From positions 2,848,001 to 2,912,000 of the forward strand of contig JABWDB010000036.1 of assembly GCA_019614645.1 (NCBI GenBank): 64,000 nt of DNA, in the 5' to 3' direction. The stretch's first letter is position 1; every line of letters starts with the position of its first letter. This stretch comes from Stratiolaelaps scimitus (Eukaryota > Arthropoda > Arachnida > Mesostigmata > Laelapidae). Under the pieces are notes generated by a model, which saw only the letters and a list, made by a program, of their open reading frames with translations, made no database searches and was not told where the DNA came from. Shown here piece after piece: positions 23,901 to 35,400 of the stretch. The position numbers were made by a program, and so were the translations under genes.

Positions 23901-26900
23901 GAGTGGTTGTCTTTTTTTCTTCTTCATGGAAACAGTATCACGCTATTTTTTGCGCTCAATATGTGGCGTGTACGAAATGGATTGTATAGATTCTACTTTT
24001 TGTTCTATCATTTCAGCCACTGGTGCACAAAATGTTCAATTGAAACGAAGCTTACATCCAGAAACAGGTCCTTCTCGATAGACAAACCGTTACTCTCTCA
24101 CACGTACCTTGGAATGGACCCAGGCTAAATAGGTACGTAAAACTGGTCCCCTTTTGTTTATCTCGTTAGGCGACAAGAGCTCACGAACCTGTGGATGTTA
24201 AAGGCGTATTGGTCTGACAGATGCAAAGGTGTGTAGTTGTCGATGCCCCAGTTGAAGTTTTGCTCTGGAGCGCTGATCATGCTCTGGTGGACTGCGGAAT
24301 CAACGCGAAGAATCAGCCCATCGAAGCCATTGGCCACTATCCAATCGGCGATTCTATAACAGGGTCAGAGATGTTCAATATGCCAGTCTTGTTTGTGCGT
24401 ATCACGATTATTTCGTTAATGACACAGCGAAGTGTGCCCTCGACTCGAGAGCCCCATGGAGGGTGAATACGTCACTTTATTTTCGTACGTAGGATGCCTC
24501 ATATGATAACAAGGTTCAATTAATGCTTATACTACCTAATACCGATAATGATTGGAATTAATACTAGGATTATTGTAGTGAATGAGAGTTACATGCACAT
24601 AATGACAAGCACGCGACGGTTATGTTCATAGGGGTGCGTGATGATCCTCAATCTTTTACTGGTCCGGGGCGACAAGAGTAAAATTAATGGTGATGTCTCT
24701 TTAAAATTGATTTGAAGAGGTGATTTGTTTCGGAACGATCACGTACGAAAGGATGCTATTTGAGGAAGTAATCGGTAGTCAAAGTCCTGTATTAGTTACA
24801 GCTGCTCGTAGTCGCTGTAATAATTATAGCTGCTCTCTGTAGTTAGGGGCTTGGAAGGCGTTTTTGCTCGACCTAACTGAGTCGGTTAAGGACAGACGAT
24901 ATAGAGTCTGCAGGAGTGAGAAGTATTCCGCACAACAATGCTTTTTTTTCACCCTTTTATTATTATTATTATTATTATATTATTATTATTATTATTACAA
25001 CTATTATTATTGAGTTTTTATACGTGAGTGCTATTTTTATGTTTAGCACCACGATAAAGGTTGCAATAGATACGTTGTGGTGGACCATTATATTGTTCAT
25101 TTTGAAGTATTACTGATTGTTTTTGGCAGCTTCAAATTAGTACTCTTCTAGTCTTAGGTTTTTGCATCAAGGTTGAATTTCTCCTATCTGAATACATCAA
25201 TTCGTGTGAAATCGAGACAGTTTATATATATATAACTAACAGTTTGTATATATATATATATAAGTAACTTTGACCAGCAGAAATATCCTTACAAGTAATA
25301 TTATATATTCAAATATGTTCCCCCAGTAGCACTGACAATGGGCGCGTCGCGGATGCATCCGAAGTGCCCAATTCGAAGTTTCAACAAAATTGCGACACAA
25401 GCTGTGCACTTGCTGAGTCCTGTTGATTGCACCGCTGAACGATACACCATACGGTCTAATACCACCACCCCCTCGCGCGAGCCTCAACACACCCCAACAC
25501 CCTCAGGTTAATCTCAGTACTTACCTCGCCATAACGTTTGCTAGCACAGACGTTCGGCTCATCGCAATCTTCTGTATGGCGTCTGGAAGTGCATCGAGGT
25601 GCATCACAGGAAGAATTTTGAGGTTCATATTCGTCTGATTACGCCACTTCACGACCTTCATGAACAGGTCCGAAGTTGCGCCACTTGTGAACTCGATCGG
25701 GCTGTCAATGTTTCCGGAGAAGGCGAGTCCGCGAAGAGCGATGCGGTTGCACACTTCAAGGGGCAACGTTTCGTATGTGAAAGGCGCACCATTTGGATCT
25801 CTCATCAAGAAGTCATATTCGCAGATTACCGGTCGTTGAAAGCGGGAGTGAAGTCCTTAAATTGAATGAGGCCCAAGACAATGGAGACCAGAGACTATTA
25901 TCTACTGAGCCACGGACGGCAACGTGGAAGAATCACGTTCGATCACATTCACCCGAACAGTCCCGGCCTGTACTAGGCGAGGATTTGCAATTGTTTCGAC
26001 TACACATGAAACTGGAACACAGCAGAGGTTAGGTAGCTCTCTTATAGCTAGGGGTTCGCACCGCGGTCTTCCACTCACCTCACAGATTACAGGTTTACGT
26101 GTACGACACGTAACAGATCAATCAACTACTGTCTACAATATATGGGGCAATATGAGAGTCACTGCACAGCCGTGAGAAATCACGCCTTTTTGAGTTTGCT
26201 AGTCAGCGTTACCGTCAGCGAACGTTCCTACTCTAAGCTCGAAAGCGCCGTAACCACTTCGTATACAGACAGCTAAGCTTTCGTGGTTCGGATTGCCACC
26301 GAACTCCACAGGTACACAGGTACAAGGTCTAGCAGTGGGCCAGAGCAGGTCAGTCACCGAAGAACGGTGGCCTTCTCATTGGGTGGTGATCGCAACTTAG
26401 ACAACGGATAGTCAATCGCGGTGATCGCGATTCATGGAGGTGATTCGATGCGACTGCGATTTAGAACGAGGACATTCAATAACGGAATCAGTTGTTCAAT
26501 CGAGAGCAGCACACCTGGCTCGGCAAAGAACGAGCCGGGTCGGGCCAATTTCTCGGGTTTTGTTTTCGAAAGCCTTCGAAAGACATTTCTGTATGGTATC
26601 ATTGCTTGCATAAGCCTTTGACGAGAAGAACTGCTGTGGATGACACGGATGTTTCTATCTAGCTAGCCCACAGGGCTATTGATGCGGCTATTCTATGCTA
26701 GTCATGGTGGTATATATCTGACTCTCTGGTACAATATCACTGCACATTCGTAGAGCAGTGCGATACAGCAAAGCATTTCCGTCAGGTGTAGCTTTACTTT
26801 CAAAGGTAGAACGCGAAACGCTAATATTCATCCTACCCGGGATTTGGAGTTGGCCTCTGGTGGCGACTACCCAGAGGCACAGGGTCAGTGTTAAGCGGTG

Positions 26901-26924
26901 CAGCATCACGACTTGAATCGACAT
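20741..26924 (-). CDS. Degenerate GH18 (chitinase-like) protein with signal peptide and C-terminal membrane segment
   Basis: Seven exons, read on the minus strand: 26924-26837, 25855-25525, 24353-24189, 23631-23455, 22878-22650, 21951-21771 and 20919-20741. Introns are GT-AG, phases agree throughout, and the total is 450 codons including the TAG stop. Exon 1 gives a signal peptide (MLHRLTLTLCLWVVATRG; ATG at 26924 or 26906). Exon 2 carries PVICEYD, then EVCNRIALRGLAFSG and NMNLKILPVM, which match the GH18 pattern of first strand, cysteine and LKvLLSiGG. Exon 3 has GFDGLILRVDS at the place of FDGxDxDxE: Ile and Arg replace the two later Asp, and Asp replaces the acid Glu. Exon 5 has RMVLLGISVKP, like KlvlGiPtYGR. 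Exon 7 ends in a hydrophobic segment. The length fits one GH18 barrel. Hydrolysis is probably lost; a binding role is inference. Upstream it faces the paralogue at 29.5-38.3 kb. Exon edges were placed by eye. Confidence 0.66.
22901..22919. repeat. (GA)n microsatellite forming the polypyrimidine tract of a splice acceptor
   Basis: On the minus strand this is (TC)n, ending about 20 bases before the acceptor at 22879 of exon 5 of the GH18-like gene. Its length could influence splicing (inference). Confidence 0.85.
23715..23782 (+). repeat. Dispersed repeat, copy 1 (partner at 57006-57070)
   Basis: About 65 bases (AGCTGACCCTCAGCTGTT to TTAACCTTTTAGGTATTACT) recur at 57006-57070 in the same orientation with roughly 90% identity by eye. 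This copy lies in the intron between exons 3 and 4 of the minus-strand GH18-like gene. The family is unknown. Confidence 0.8.
24957..25012. repeat. (TTA)n microsatellite inside an intron
   Basis: Trinucleotide TAT/TTA repeats with small interruptions, between exons 2 and 3 of the minus-strand GH18-like gene. Similar (ATT)n tracts lie at 19530-19546, 30208-30236 and 34826-34862. Confidence 0.93.
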
Positions 26925-27018
26925 CCACACGGCATCAGGATTAGTTCTATATTACGGAAGAACCACACGGACACTGATGAACTGAACGCCTCTGAAAGTC
27001 ATTCGTCAGAACTAAACA

Positions 27019-27022
<4 letters not shown>

Positions 27023-27069
<47 letters not shown>
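27023..27069. repeat. (TA)n microsatellite in the shared upstream region of the two GH18-like genes
   Basis: About 46 bases of uninterrupted TA, roughly 100 bases upstream of the minus-strand gene's start codon. It could affect promoter spacing or chromatin in this divergent region, but nothing in the sequence shows that it does. Confidence 0.96.
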
Positions 27070-27071
<2 letters not shown>

Positions 27072-27590
27072 CATCGAGAATTGATTCGTTTACTCGATCG
27101 CCGTTGCTAGTTGTCGAAAACCTGCCGACCTAAAACATTAACCCCGTTCGCCAGACACGAATGTTGTAGCCAGTGGCTTCTTCAAATTTGTTAATTCGTG
27201 TTATTTATCAAAAACAGGCGAGTTTTTTCTCTGTTATTGTGTGAAGCGTTCAGGCGTTACAATCGCTGCTCTCGAAATTACGACCACTACCGAGCCAAGC
27301 GCTGTGGTGCGTTGTAGAGTCATAGGGTCATCTCTCAGGTCTAGATAAACTGGCAGGTCGTAATCGCTTTGAGATTTTTTCCCCCTAAGCCTTATTTATA
27401 TCTAAAGATCATATTAGCTTGTATGTACGCAAGTGGCAATGGCTGACTACAGGGACATTGCACGTATTTTGCAGATTTGATCTTGCAATGAATATTTCGT
27501 GGCTAGCAAAGTGATCGACATCGCCGCCGTGTTTCGCCGTCGAAGGGCCAATAGATCGTGTGGTTATAAATCGGGCGTGTGTGCTCCATA

Positions 27591-27631
27591 ATGAGAATTT
27601 TACGAAGCATTTTTGCACTGTACCTTATAAT
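27591..27631 (+). CDS. Candidate signal-peptide exon for the plus-strand GH18-like gene (alternative A)
   Basis: ATG at 27591 opens a short hydrophobic stretch (MRILRSIFALYLI) and runs into a strong donor, GTAAGT, at 27632. A TATAAAT sequence lies about 25 bases upstream. The donor is phase 2. It would fit only if exon 2 used the internal acceptor gtgcag ending at 29482, giving M-ANDKPLICEYD. The paralogue has phase 1 here, which argues against it. A rival is ATG at 28626 (MLQIQ) with a phase-1 donor GTACGT at 28642, directly after an in-frame stop. Neither is proven. Confidence 0.25.
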
Positions 27632-29299
27632 GTAAGTATCTGTTGCTGTGAAATCACTGCTTTGGGGGGGGGTCCAGGCTGGTTTGTCGTATGCGCCCGA
27701 CTTGTTTTTCAATTGTTCAATTAGCAGCGAGGACGATTGCTCCCTCCGTCGGACCATGTCTTCTTTATGGTTACTGATGCAGCATTACGGTTAATTAGTT
27801 ACACGATACCAATCAAAGGATGTGAACACAGAAAATGTGTAGGGGACCTTTTACGCTGCTACCTTGTTCGAAATAATAGTTCATCAACAGATACGATAAG
27901 CCGTTTTCAGCGGTGGATAACTGCTTAGCTCATGCTCGATCATGCGGTCACCGTGTATGGCCAGAGGCAGAATAATGCATCTCCTAGATCATCATACTGA
28001 TCGAATCAATTATCACGTTGCAAACGGCTAAATTGACATTAAATAAATATTAACTTCAGACTGACATTAAAACTGTATAGGACAAGTAGTTCAAAAAATG
28101 TTTATTCATCATGAAGTAGAATCTAAAGTGTTAATTCGATGTTAATTAATTACCTGCCCCTCGCGTCTTCACATCGTAGAGCCGCAGGAGCAACTGAGGT
28201 AAGTCAAAACATTGTCCTGTTCGTGCAATATGTCCCTTGCATAGTGGCCTTGTATAAACTCGATGTATGAACGTCATTCGTCATGTTTAAGATTCTCATT
28301 CGATTCCTTTGTGCGATGCCGTGAGAGCAGTGGACAGTGTTCAGACGGGACAATCTACCGTGCGTTTAAAAAAAATTTCCTCCTCTAAAAAAAAAAAAAA
28401 GACGGGACGATCTACGCCAAAAAGATCTATGTCTCGAAACTGACGTATACGAGTCGATTGCATACAAACTGGCGTATAACTTGACATGCAGATAATGGTT
28501 TAGGGCTCAGTTAAAGGGCTGCTTGCACGTCATCATAAATCACTCTGATATGGACAAACGTCACAGCTGTTTTGGTGAGAAGTCGCCAGGAAGGAATAGT
28601 ATTACTATAGAGTGTGTCTTTCTGAATGTTGCAGATCCAGGGTACGTGTAGGATCGCCGTTCTCGTAGTGTTCGCATGACGGTTCCCGCTATATACGCAT
28701 ATTGCCGTGTTGAACGGATGAGAAACTACTCAGAGTTGGGATAAGAGGAGTGTCTAGGCCTGGCGAAAGCTGCAACGTACTTCTTCTTCTTCTCTGCAGA
28801 ATCTTCTAATGTTGGATGAGAATTACGCGGTTTTGACTAGCTCCAATTTGATCTTATTGATCCGGTGTGATAGCAACTCTGGTATTAATTCACATTATGA
28901 ATGTTTAGTATTAAATACTGACAGAACAATGCTTAGTATTAATGAGTTCACCAGGCGAATATCGAAGTTAATCAGTCCGAAGACATGAAGTGTACTGTTA
29001 TCATGCAATCGTAACTGAACGTTGTCTCAAAGAAAGCCGTTGTTGACTCGACCTCCAGAGGGGCCAATATATCGATGTGGATGGGTTTCAGCCACCTTGA
29101 AGCCAGCGAGTCCAAGTCAACGTAATGGACCCTGTTCATTTAATGAGAGGGGAAATTTGTTGAGTATCAGTGTCTTGTGTAACCTACGTATATCGAGGTG
29201 AAGGGCCTTTATTCAAATATAGGTGAACTGTCCTATATAATTCGTCTTTATAAATTAATCTGTCACATTTCTTTTTCATGGTGTCCTCGTCGTTCTCGT

Positions 29300-29405
29300 C
29301 CAGTATAACCTTTCACTCAAAGGCATACGTAACGTCCCGGGATTCGATCCTGTTCCCTTCTCGTTACAGTTCTCAGAGACTTAGCCACCGTGCAAGCCGC
29401 CGCGT
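29300..29405 (-). repeat. tRNA-derived SINE-like fragment
   Basis: On the minus strand, GCACGGTGGCTAAGTCTCTG resembles a pol III A box, and about 35 bases later GGATCGAATCCCGGGAC fits a B box (GGWTCGANNCC). No full cloverleaf can be drawn. It sits just upstream of the first assigned exon of the plus-strand GH18-like gene. Confidence 0.45.
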
Positions 29406-29468
29406 GGCAAAACTACATGAACAAAGTATCTCAAGTAATATAACATATTGTTATTTTCTAAACTCCAG

Positions 29469-32400
29469 TGCCAACGTGCAGGGCTAACGACAAGCCTCTT
29501 ATCTGCGAATATGACCCAAAGAAGATCGGACAGCCCTTCGAGTTCGCGGCCAATATACCAACGCTTCTCTGTAACGCGGTCGCCTACCATGCGTATGTTA
29601 CAAGTTGTTGTTGTTGTTCTGCTCAATTCAAGATGGAATTTTCTGATATTTAATTAACTCATAGGGTGGCTCCGTACAAAAACAACTCGAACCCTGTATG
29701 TATATCACATATTCAAATGGTAGCTAGAATCACTCTCAATTGTCTGGTGAACGGTTCACGAGAGGATTGTCTGGGTGTACTTTTTTTTCGTAACATTTTT
29801 GTTACAGACAATTTTCCACTTTGTCAAGGATGTCTACGGATGTTCATGTTTTTGAGATGTGTGTTCTACACTTTTCAGTTAGTGTCGCCTAAGTTTATAA
29901 ATATATACAACACAGTTGGGAGTGAAGTTGATTAGAAAAAATAGCTAGCAAACAGCTGCATGTTGCGAATGGCGAAATGGCATAGATGATTGACAGGTTG
30001 AAATATGAAGAAGATCGGTAACATCTGGCTGTCTGTGGTGCAGTTCATTTTAGGCTGACCATACACTTCTTTGCATCGACAACCAGTTCACAGAATTACT
30101 ACAGAATCTAACACTAATTAGCGTTTCATGATGTTTTCTTTTCGAAGAACTGGCCCATACCGTGGTACAGCCTTGGAGCAGAACTCGAGTACGGCCGGTT
30201 CTGGTATAATAATAACAATAATTATTATTATTATTAATGGAGTATCACTGTCATCATGGTTAGCTAAATAGCCAGTAAGCAACAATTGCGAACAAGCCAA
30301 CGTGTAGTAATTGGCTAGACAAGCATACCACGAATACGCCATGATATATAATTAGATGAATGAACCCATATGCCACGTCTTGAGGGGTGAGTGCATTTGA
30401 GATGTGGAGAGTTGACAGGCAGAAAGTGTAAAGTCCATCGTAAATCTCGTCTCTAATGAGAATAACTCATTTCAAATAGGTACATTAGCAGTAGTAAATG
30501 TGAGCGCGCATCCAATTATCACTGAAATCATACACAGTCGTATATTAACAATGGTAGCCACATGTGTGTACTATTGTGTGCAGGTCGGGTTATACGTACG
30601 CAACGTGGAAGTGATTAATTACAGGAACAATGCTATTCGCTTAGTTAAAGCTAGCCTGGAGATCTAACTAATTGGTGTCATTTAAGAATGCATTCTAAGT
30701 GAGTAGTGATCGATTAGCCTAGCTCTGAACAGTGTGGGTATAACACTCAACATGTTTGCTACAGGGAGCAAGCCAAAGAGCAGCCATCGCCAACCCGGTT
30801 ACACCTACCTATTTATAGACTATTACTCTGGATATATATGAGGTTTGATGATATGATTCACCAATCAACACAGAGAATATTAATTCGATATATAATGAAA
30901 GTCGAATTACCACGCCAACTAAATGTTACATTAGGACACAGGCAGCTGTAGGCGGGACTCGAACAACATTAGTTACTATAATACTATCAGTGTAAAATCG
31001 CGCATCAAAAGCCGTTCAAAGCTTAATTCCTCACATAGTTGCTTAGCGACTTAAAATTGACATTTAACAACACTACCATTATAGTCTAGTATATGGAAAT
31101 AAATTATATAGAAACAGCGCTATTATAGGTCAACAGTCTACAATTAGCTTTTGCCAGCAACCTCGGGGAATTGGCGCATTTTAGGTTTATGGTGGCCCTC
31201 TGAAAATCCATCTCCCAAAATGAATGACTTTTAGTTTGCGTATCAGCATTGACGAGAACGTTAGATATCTGCACTCGTTGACTAGGTGATTTCATAGGTC
31301 ATTTCGTGACCAGATGACGGACGCCGACTGCGTTTAAAATATAAAAGCCCACAGCACCGTGACATTAGGCGTGGCATGGGAGTTCATTTAGCAATTGTAG
31401 CACGTCGTTTATGCAATAATGAATTTGCCCAATTAAGCAAAGGATATATATATATATCCTGGGGGGAATAGAATATCAAAAACTAGCGACGTCCTGCATA
31501 AGGTGCGTTTAAAGGGACTAAGCGTGCCCTTATACTAGCGATGTTATCCAGACCGCCAATGATTCCTAGAGAAGACGACGGGCGTCCATTTCTCACAAAC
31601 CGATGTTCGCAAATTAACAGTGCATTTACTAGAGGGCAGTGTAGGAATGCCTTGCTACGCGTTAATTCCATCATATCACATAGAGGTCTTTAGTAGGGCG
31701 AAGCCGCTACCAGCGGAAACTCTCACCACGGGTTAGTGATTTCGATTAATTAGTGCACGTCTACGAGCTGAAGCGAGTCGCGTCAAATAACTATATTTAG
31801 TCCTGGTTTTTGAGCAAATTTAAATAATTCTCTAGTAAACGCAAATGTTGCGCTTGTCGTTCCGGAATTCAACTGCGTAGCAATTTTGTGATCACCCTGT
31901 ATATATCGCTACATATCAACCTGTATACCTTCTGTTGATTTTGTAATAGTTACGTGTATTCAGGGAGCGCGAACCGACCAGTCCATCTGCACCCGAAAAA
32001 TCGTGATTCGATCGACGACCTTTTAATTTGGCGAGATAAAAATGCACCTCATTTAAAGGTACAAATGTTTATTTATTTTTCGGAAAATAACAGCATAAAC
32101 CAAAAGAGCACCAAGTTAACATCAATTAGAACTAACAGTGACGTGTATTTCAATATTGCAATGCATAGATAATTGTTGTTGCTTCAGAGTTTGATTATGC
32201 ATATATCCATTTTGAGGTCGGTGGAGGCCAGCCAATGCGAAGCTATCGAAAGTTCGACCTCATTGATGATCTCACCGAGTCATCGCATTTCTGTTACCAC
32301 TCGCTGAAGCGCAGACTTATTTTTCCTTCATCGTGTTTGATACACATTTCAATCTGTGCGTTAGATTGGTAACACATTTGATACGGTTATACTTTTTTTT

Positions 32401-35400
32401 TTTCGGATAAACAGCTTGAGCTTGGCTTATTTTTTATCGCCACCATGCCGACCGGGGTTTTACTAAAGACTACGAACGCGTCCTTGTTGCAAAATACGAC
32501 CTTTCATAAATTATGTCAGAGGAACTAACCAGCCTCAGAGGAACTGTCGACAATAGTTACTGATCGTGGATTGTGATGGGCATAGCCATTTCGCCGATAG
32601 AGGCCGCTGTCTGGGCGGGCATTTCGATTAGCATGGTATCCCAACAATAGTGTTGCTCTATCTCAACATGTAACTAATTGCGATGTGTCTACCTTAGAAA
32701 TATCTCACTAGGTTATTCACATAGCAGATAGGTGATGTCATGATTTAAGCTCTGTGGAGATGGTTACTTTGGGCGACAAAATGTAGTCAAGCTCTAGCAT
32801 CTTGGACCTTTTTGAAAACAAGCTTTTCCTGCAAAACCAGACGCCGTTTAATAAGATGAAAGTGAGATTAAAAAGAGGAACCGTGTACTTTAGTGTGAGC
32901 AACCTTGATATTTCCCTTAAGGACGAATACGTTGACCCAGAGCATTGGGATTATTTCATCTCTCAACCTGATATTTTAGTAATAGATACAGGAAATGAGG
33001 TGCACATTTGTTTTCTTGTATTCCTCGGTATATTTCACATCACAGAGTATGTTTTGTAGATAAACTTCCTATATTATTTTAAAGCTCATAGAAAGATAAA
33101 AAATAGTGCGGTTAGAAAAGTTGTAATAAACGAAAAACAGATACTTCGCAATAGGTCCACATAGATATTTCCTAAGGGCGCCTCCGCCAAAAAGACAAAA
33201 ACAAGACTCGAACTTCAAACGTCTGTGTCGTTTAAGCTTCAAAAGTGAGATCTCGAAATTTTGTCATCTCTACAACGAACTAGATAAAATTCGTTTGATT
33301 AGATATCTAATTAGTATTCTAGTAACGTGCAATTTCTTAGACTTATAACCAAATATTAAGTCATTTGTTTTTAGGGTATATGGAAAATGTTAGCTTCTAT
33401 CATGTGATAGTAAATTTTTCGAGAAATCTAACCAAAATATTCCACTGTACTTACTATTGCAGCAAAGAGCGTTATGCCCAACTCATCCGTTATCTATCTC
33501 AAACAGTGAAAAATATTCATGATGAACCTGAGACAGACCTAAACCGTAATTAATATTTATACCATTGTTTCCAACGCCTCAAAAACCACTTATATATATT
33601 ATATATATATATATATATAAGTAGATTTTGAGACGTTGGAAACAATGGCGTATATATATATATAGATATATATATATACGCGTCTATCGACGGCGCCTTG
33701 TAAAGCCACCGTCCGCGTTGTGCATAATACGACAAAATTCGCCACCCTTTACCGGGATGTTAAGGAGTAAGAACTTAAGAGCGCTCCCGTTTTTGATGTA
33801 GGTGCTAATGTTGATCCGCTTAGACTTCTATCAGAATACGACATCGAAAATGTTCACTTTTCCTACAACCGAGGATGATGCGAAGCTGGCCTTTGAAAAG
33901 TAAGCAATTATTTCGCCGTATCTTTTTAATATATCGTATCAGCATGCAGCCCAATGTAGAATACGGTGTCGTGGAACAAAGATCTCATCCATAACAAATG
34001 TGTGTTTGTGTGCATACAACAGCAATAGACCAAAGAGGACAGAATCTAGAATTGATACGTCGTTGTCTTCATCACAGTAACCATAGATGGTAATGAACAA
34101 CGGTAGCAGTACCCTGGACGTTAAATGTTGGCTGAGAGTCAGCGCGAAAACCTAGTGTGCAATGGTAACAAGAACTCTATTTATTATATCAATATTAGCT
34201 TTGCTAATTCCGACTGCGCAATGACATTGCCCTTATGATTATGATCATTATGTCAAACACAGAATAGCTGCTAGCTGTGCGTGTCGCACGCAGATGACAT
34301 GAGGGCCAGTTGTTTCTAAAGGACACCATATATATATATATATATATATATGTATTGCCCATGACAATTGTGTTCTTATCAACTAATGGATACATCGCAG
34401 GCTCATTCCGTATTTTCAGTATGGCCGATTTCGCCATTTTCCGTCACGTAGATGGAGTGATTTTGTCGATTGAGAAACTCGACGAGATACATCCGTTTGC
34501 CAAAGCCTTGAAAACGGTGATAACTTGGAATGGCCGTTTCTACGAGAACATCATGACGCAGTCGTTCAACGTTCTCAAGAGGTAACCATATGCGCTATAT
34601 GAACAATACATTTGCGCACGTCATTTATGCACGAAATTAGCCAGAGTTTCCGTTTAAATCTCAATGGGTCGGCGGATTACGGGCAGATGATTCGCACTCG
34701 TAATGTATCTAAATACAATGAAGATACATGTACTGCATTTAGTTAATTATGACCTTCGTAAAGTAAATCTGCATTGACAACAATACAACTGTACAGCAGC
34801 GAGAGGTGGCGGAGCGTTTGTTCAATTATTATTATGGTTATTATTATTATTATTATTATTTTTCTCTGTAAACAAGGTAAATGTAAATATATTAATGATT
34901 TATTAAAGGAATTGTAATTTTTAGAATGATCAAGTTCTCTTATATGTCCTCGCCAGGTCGCGGGACCCCAACTTGCTTGTTTACTGTCGTTGATTTGTTT
35001 TCCTATCCTGTTCGCTACCCTCCTCCTCTTCCCCCCCCCCCCCCAATCACCATCATTTTTAATTAATGGCAACTACTTAGTTATCCGTCGATCCATTCGG
35101 CTATCTTCCCTGTGGTGTTTGTCTATATGCAGATGGCTGCGTCCCTACAACATGGACACGTATTGGACGATCGTCGGTGACAGCTTCGAGAAGGCCGACG
35201 AGTATCTGCGTATGAGTGGCGCATGGGCGTTCGGCCTACCGAACTACATCCACATGACCCAATATAACACAAACGTATGCGCCGATGGGTTAGTATTTAG
35301 TACTAGGCTTGCGGACGCCTCATTAAATAAGATCAAGATAAGAATGATATGTGAAGATTTGAAATCGTTCCATTATATTATTTAGTTACGGCATTATTCA

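Larger units (their letters stand above)
26925..29300. promoter_or_regulatory. Putative shared upstream region of the divergent GH18-like genes
   Basis: The 5' ends of the two paralogues face each other across about 2.4 kb. The region holds (TA)23 at 27023-27069, a TATAAAT at about 27565 and a strong unassigned donor at about 28199 (GAG|GTAAGT). No mapped start site is available; co-regulation is inference. Confidence 0.35.
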
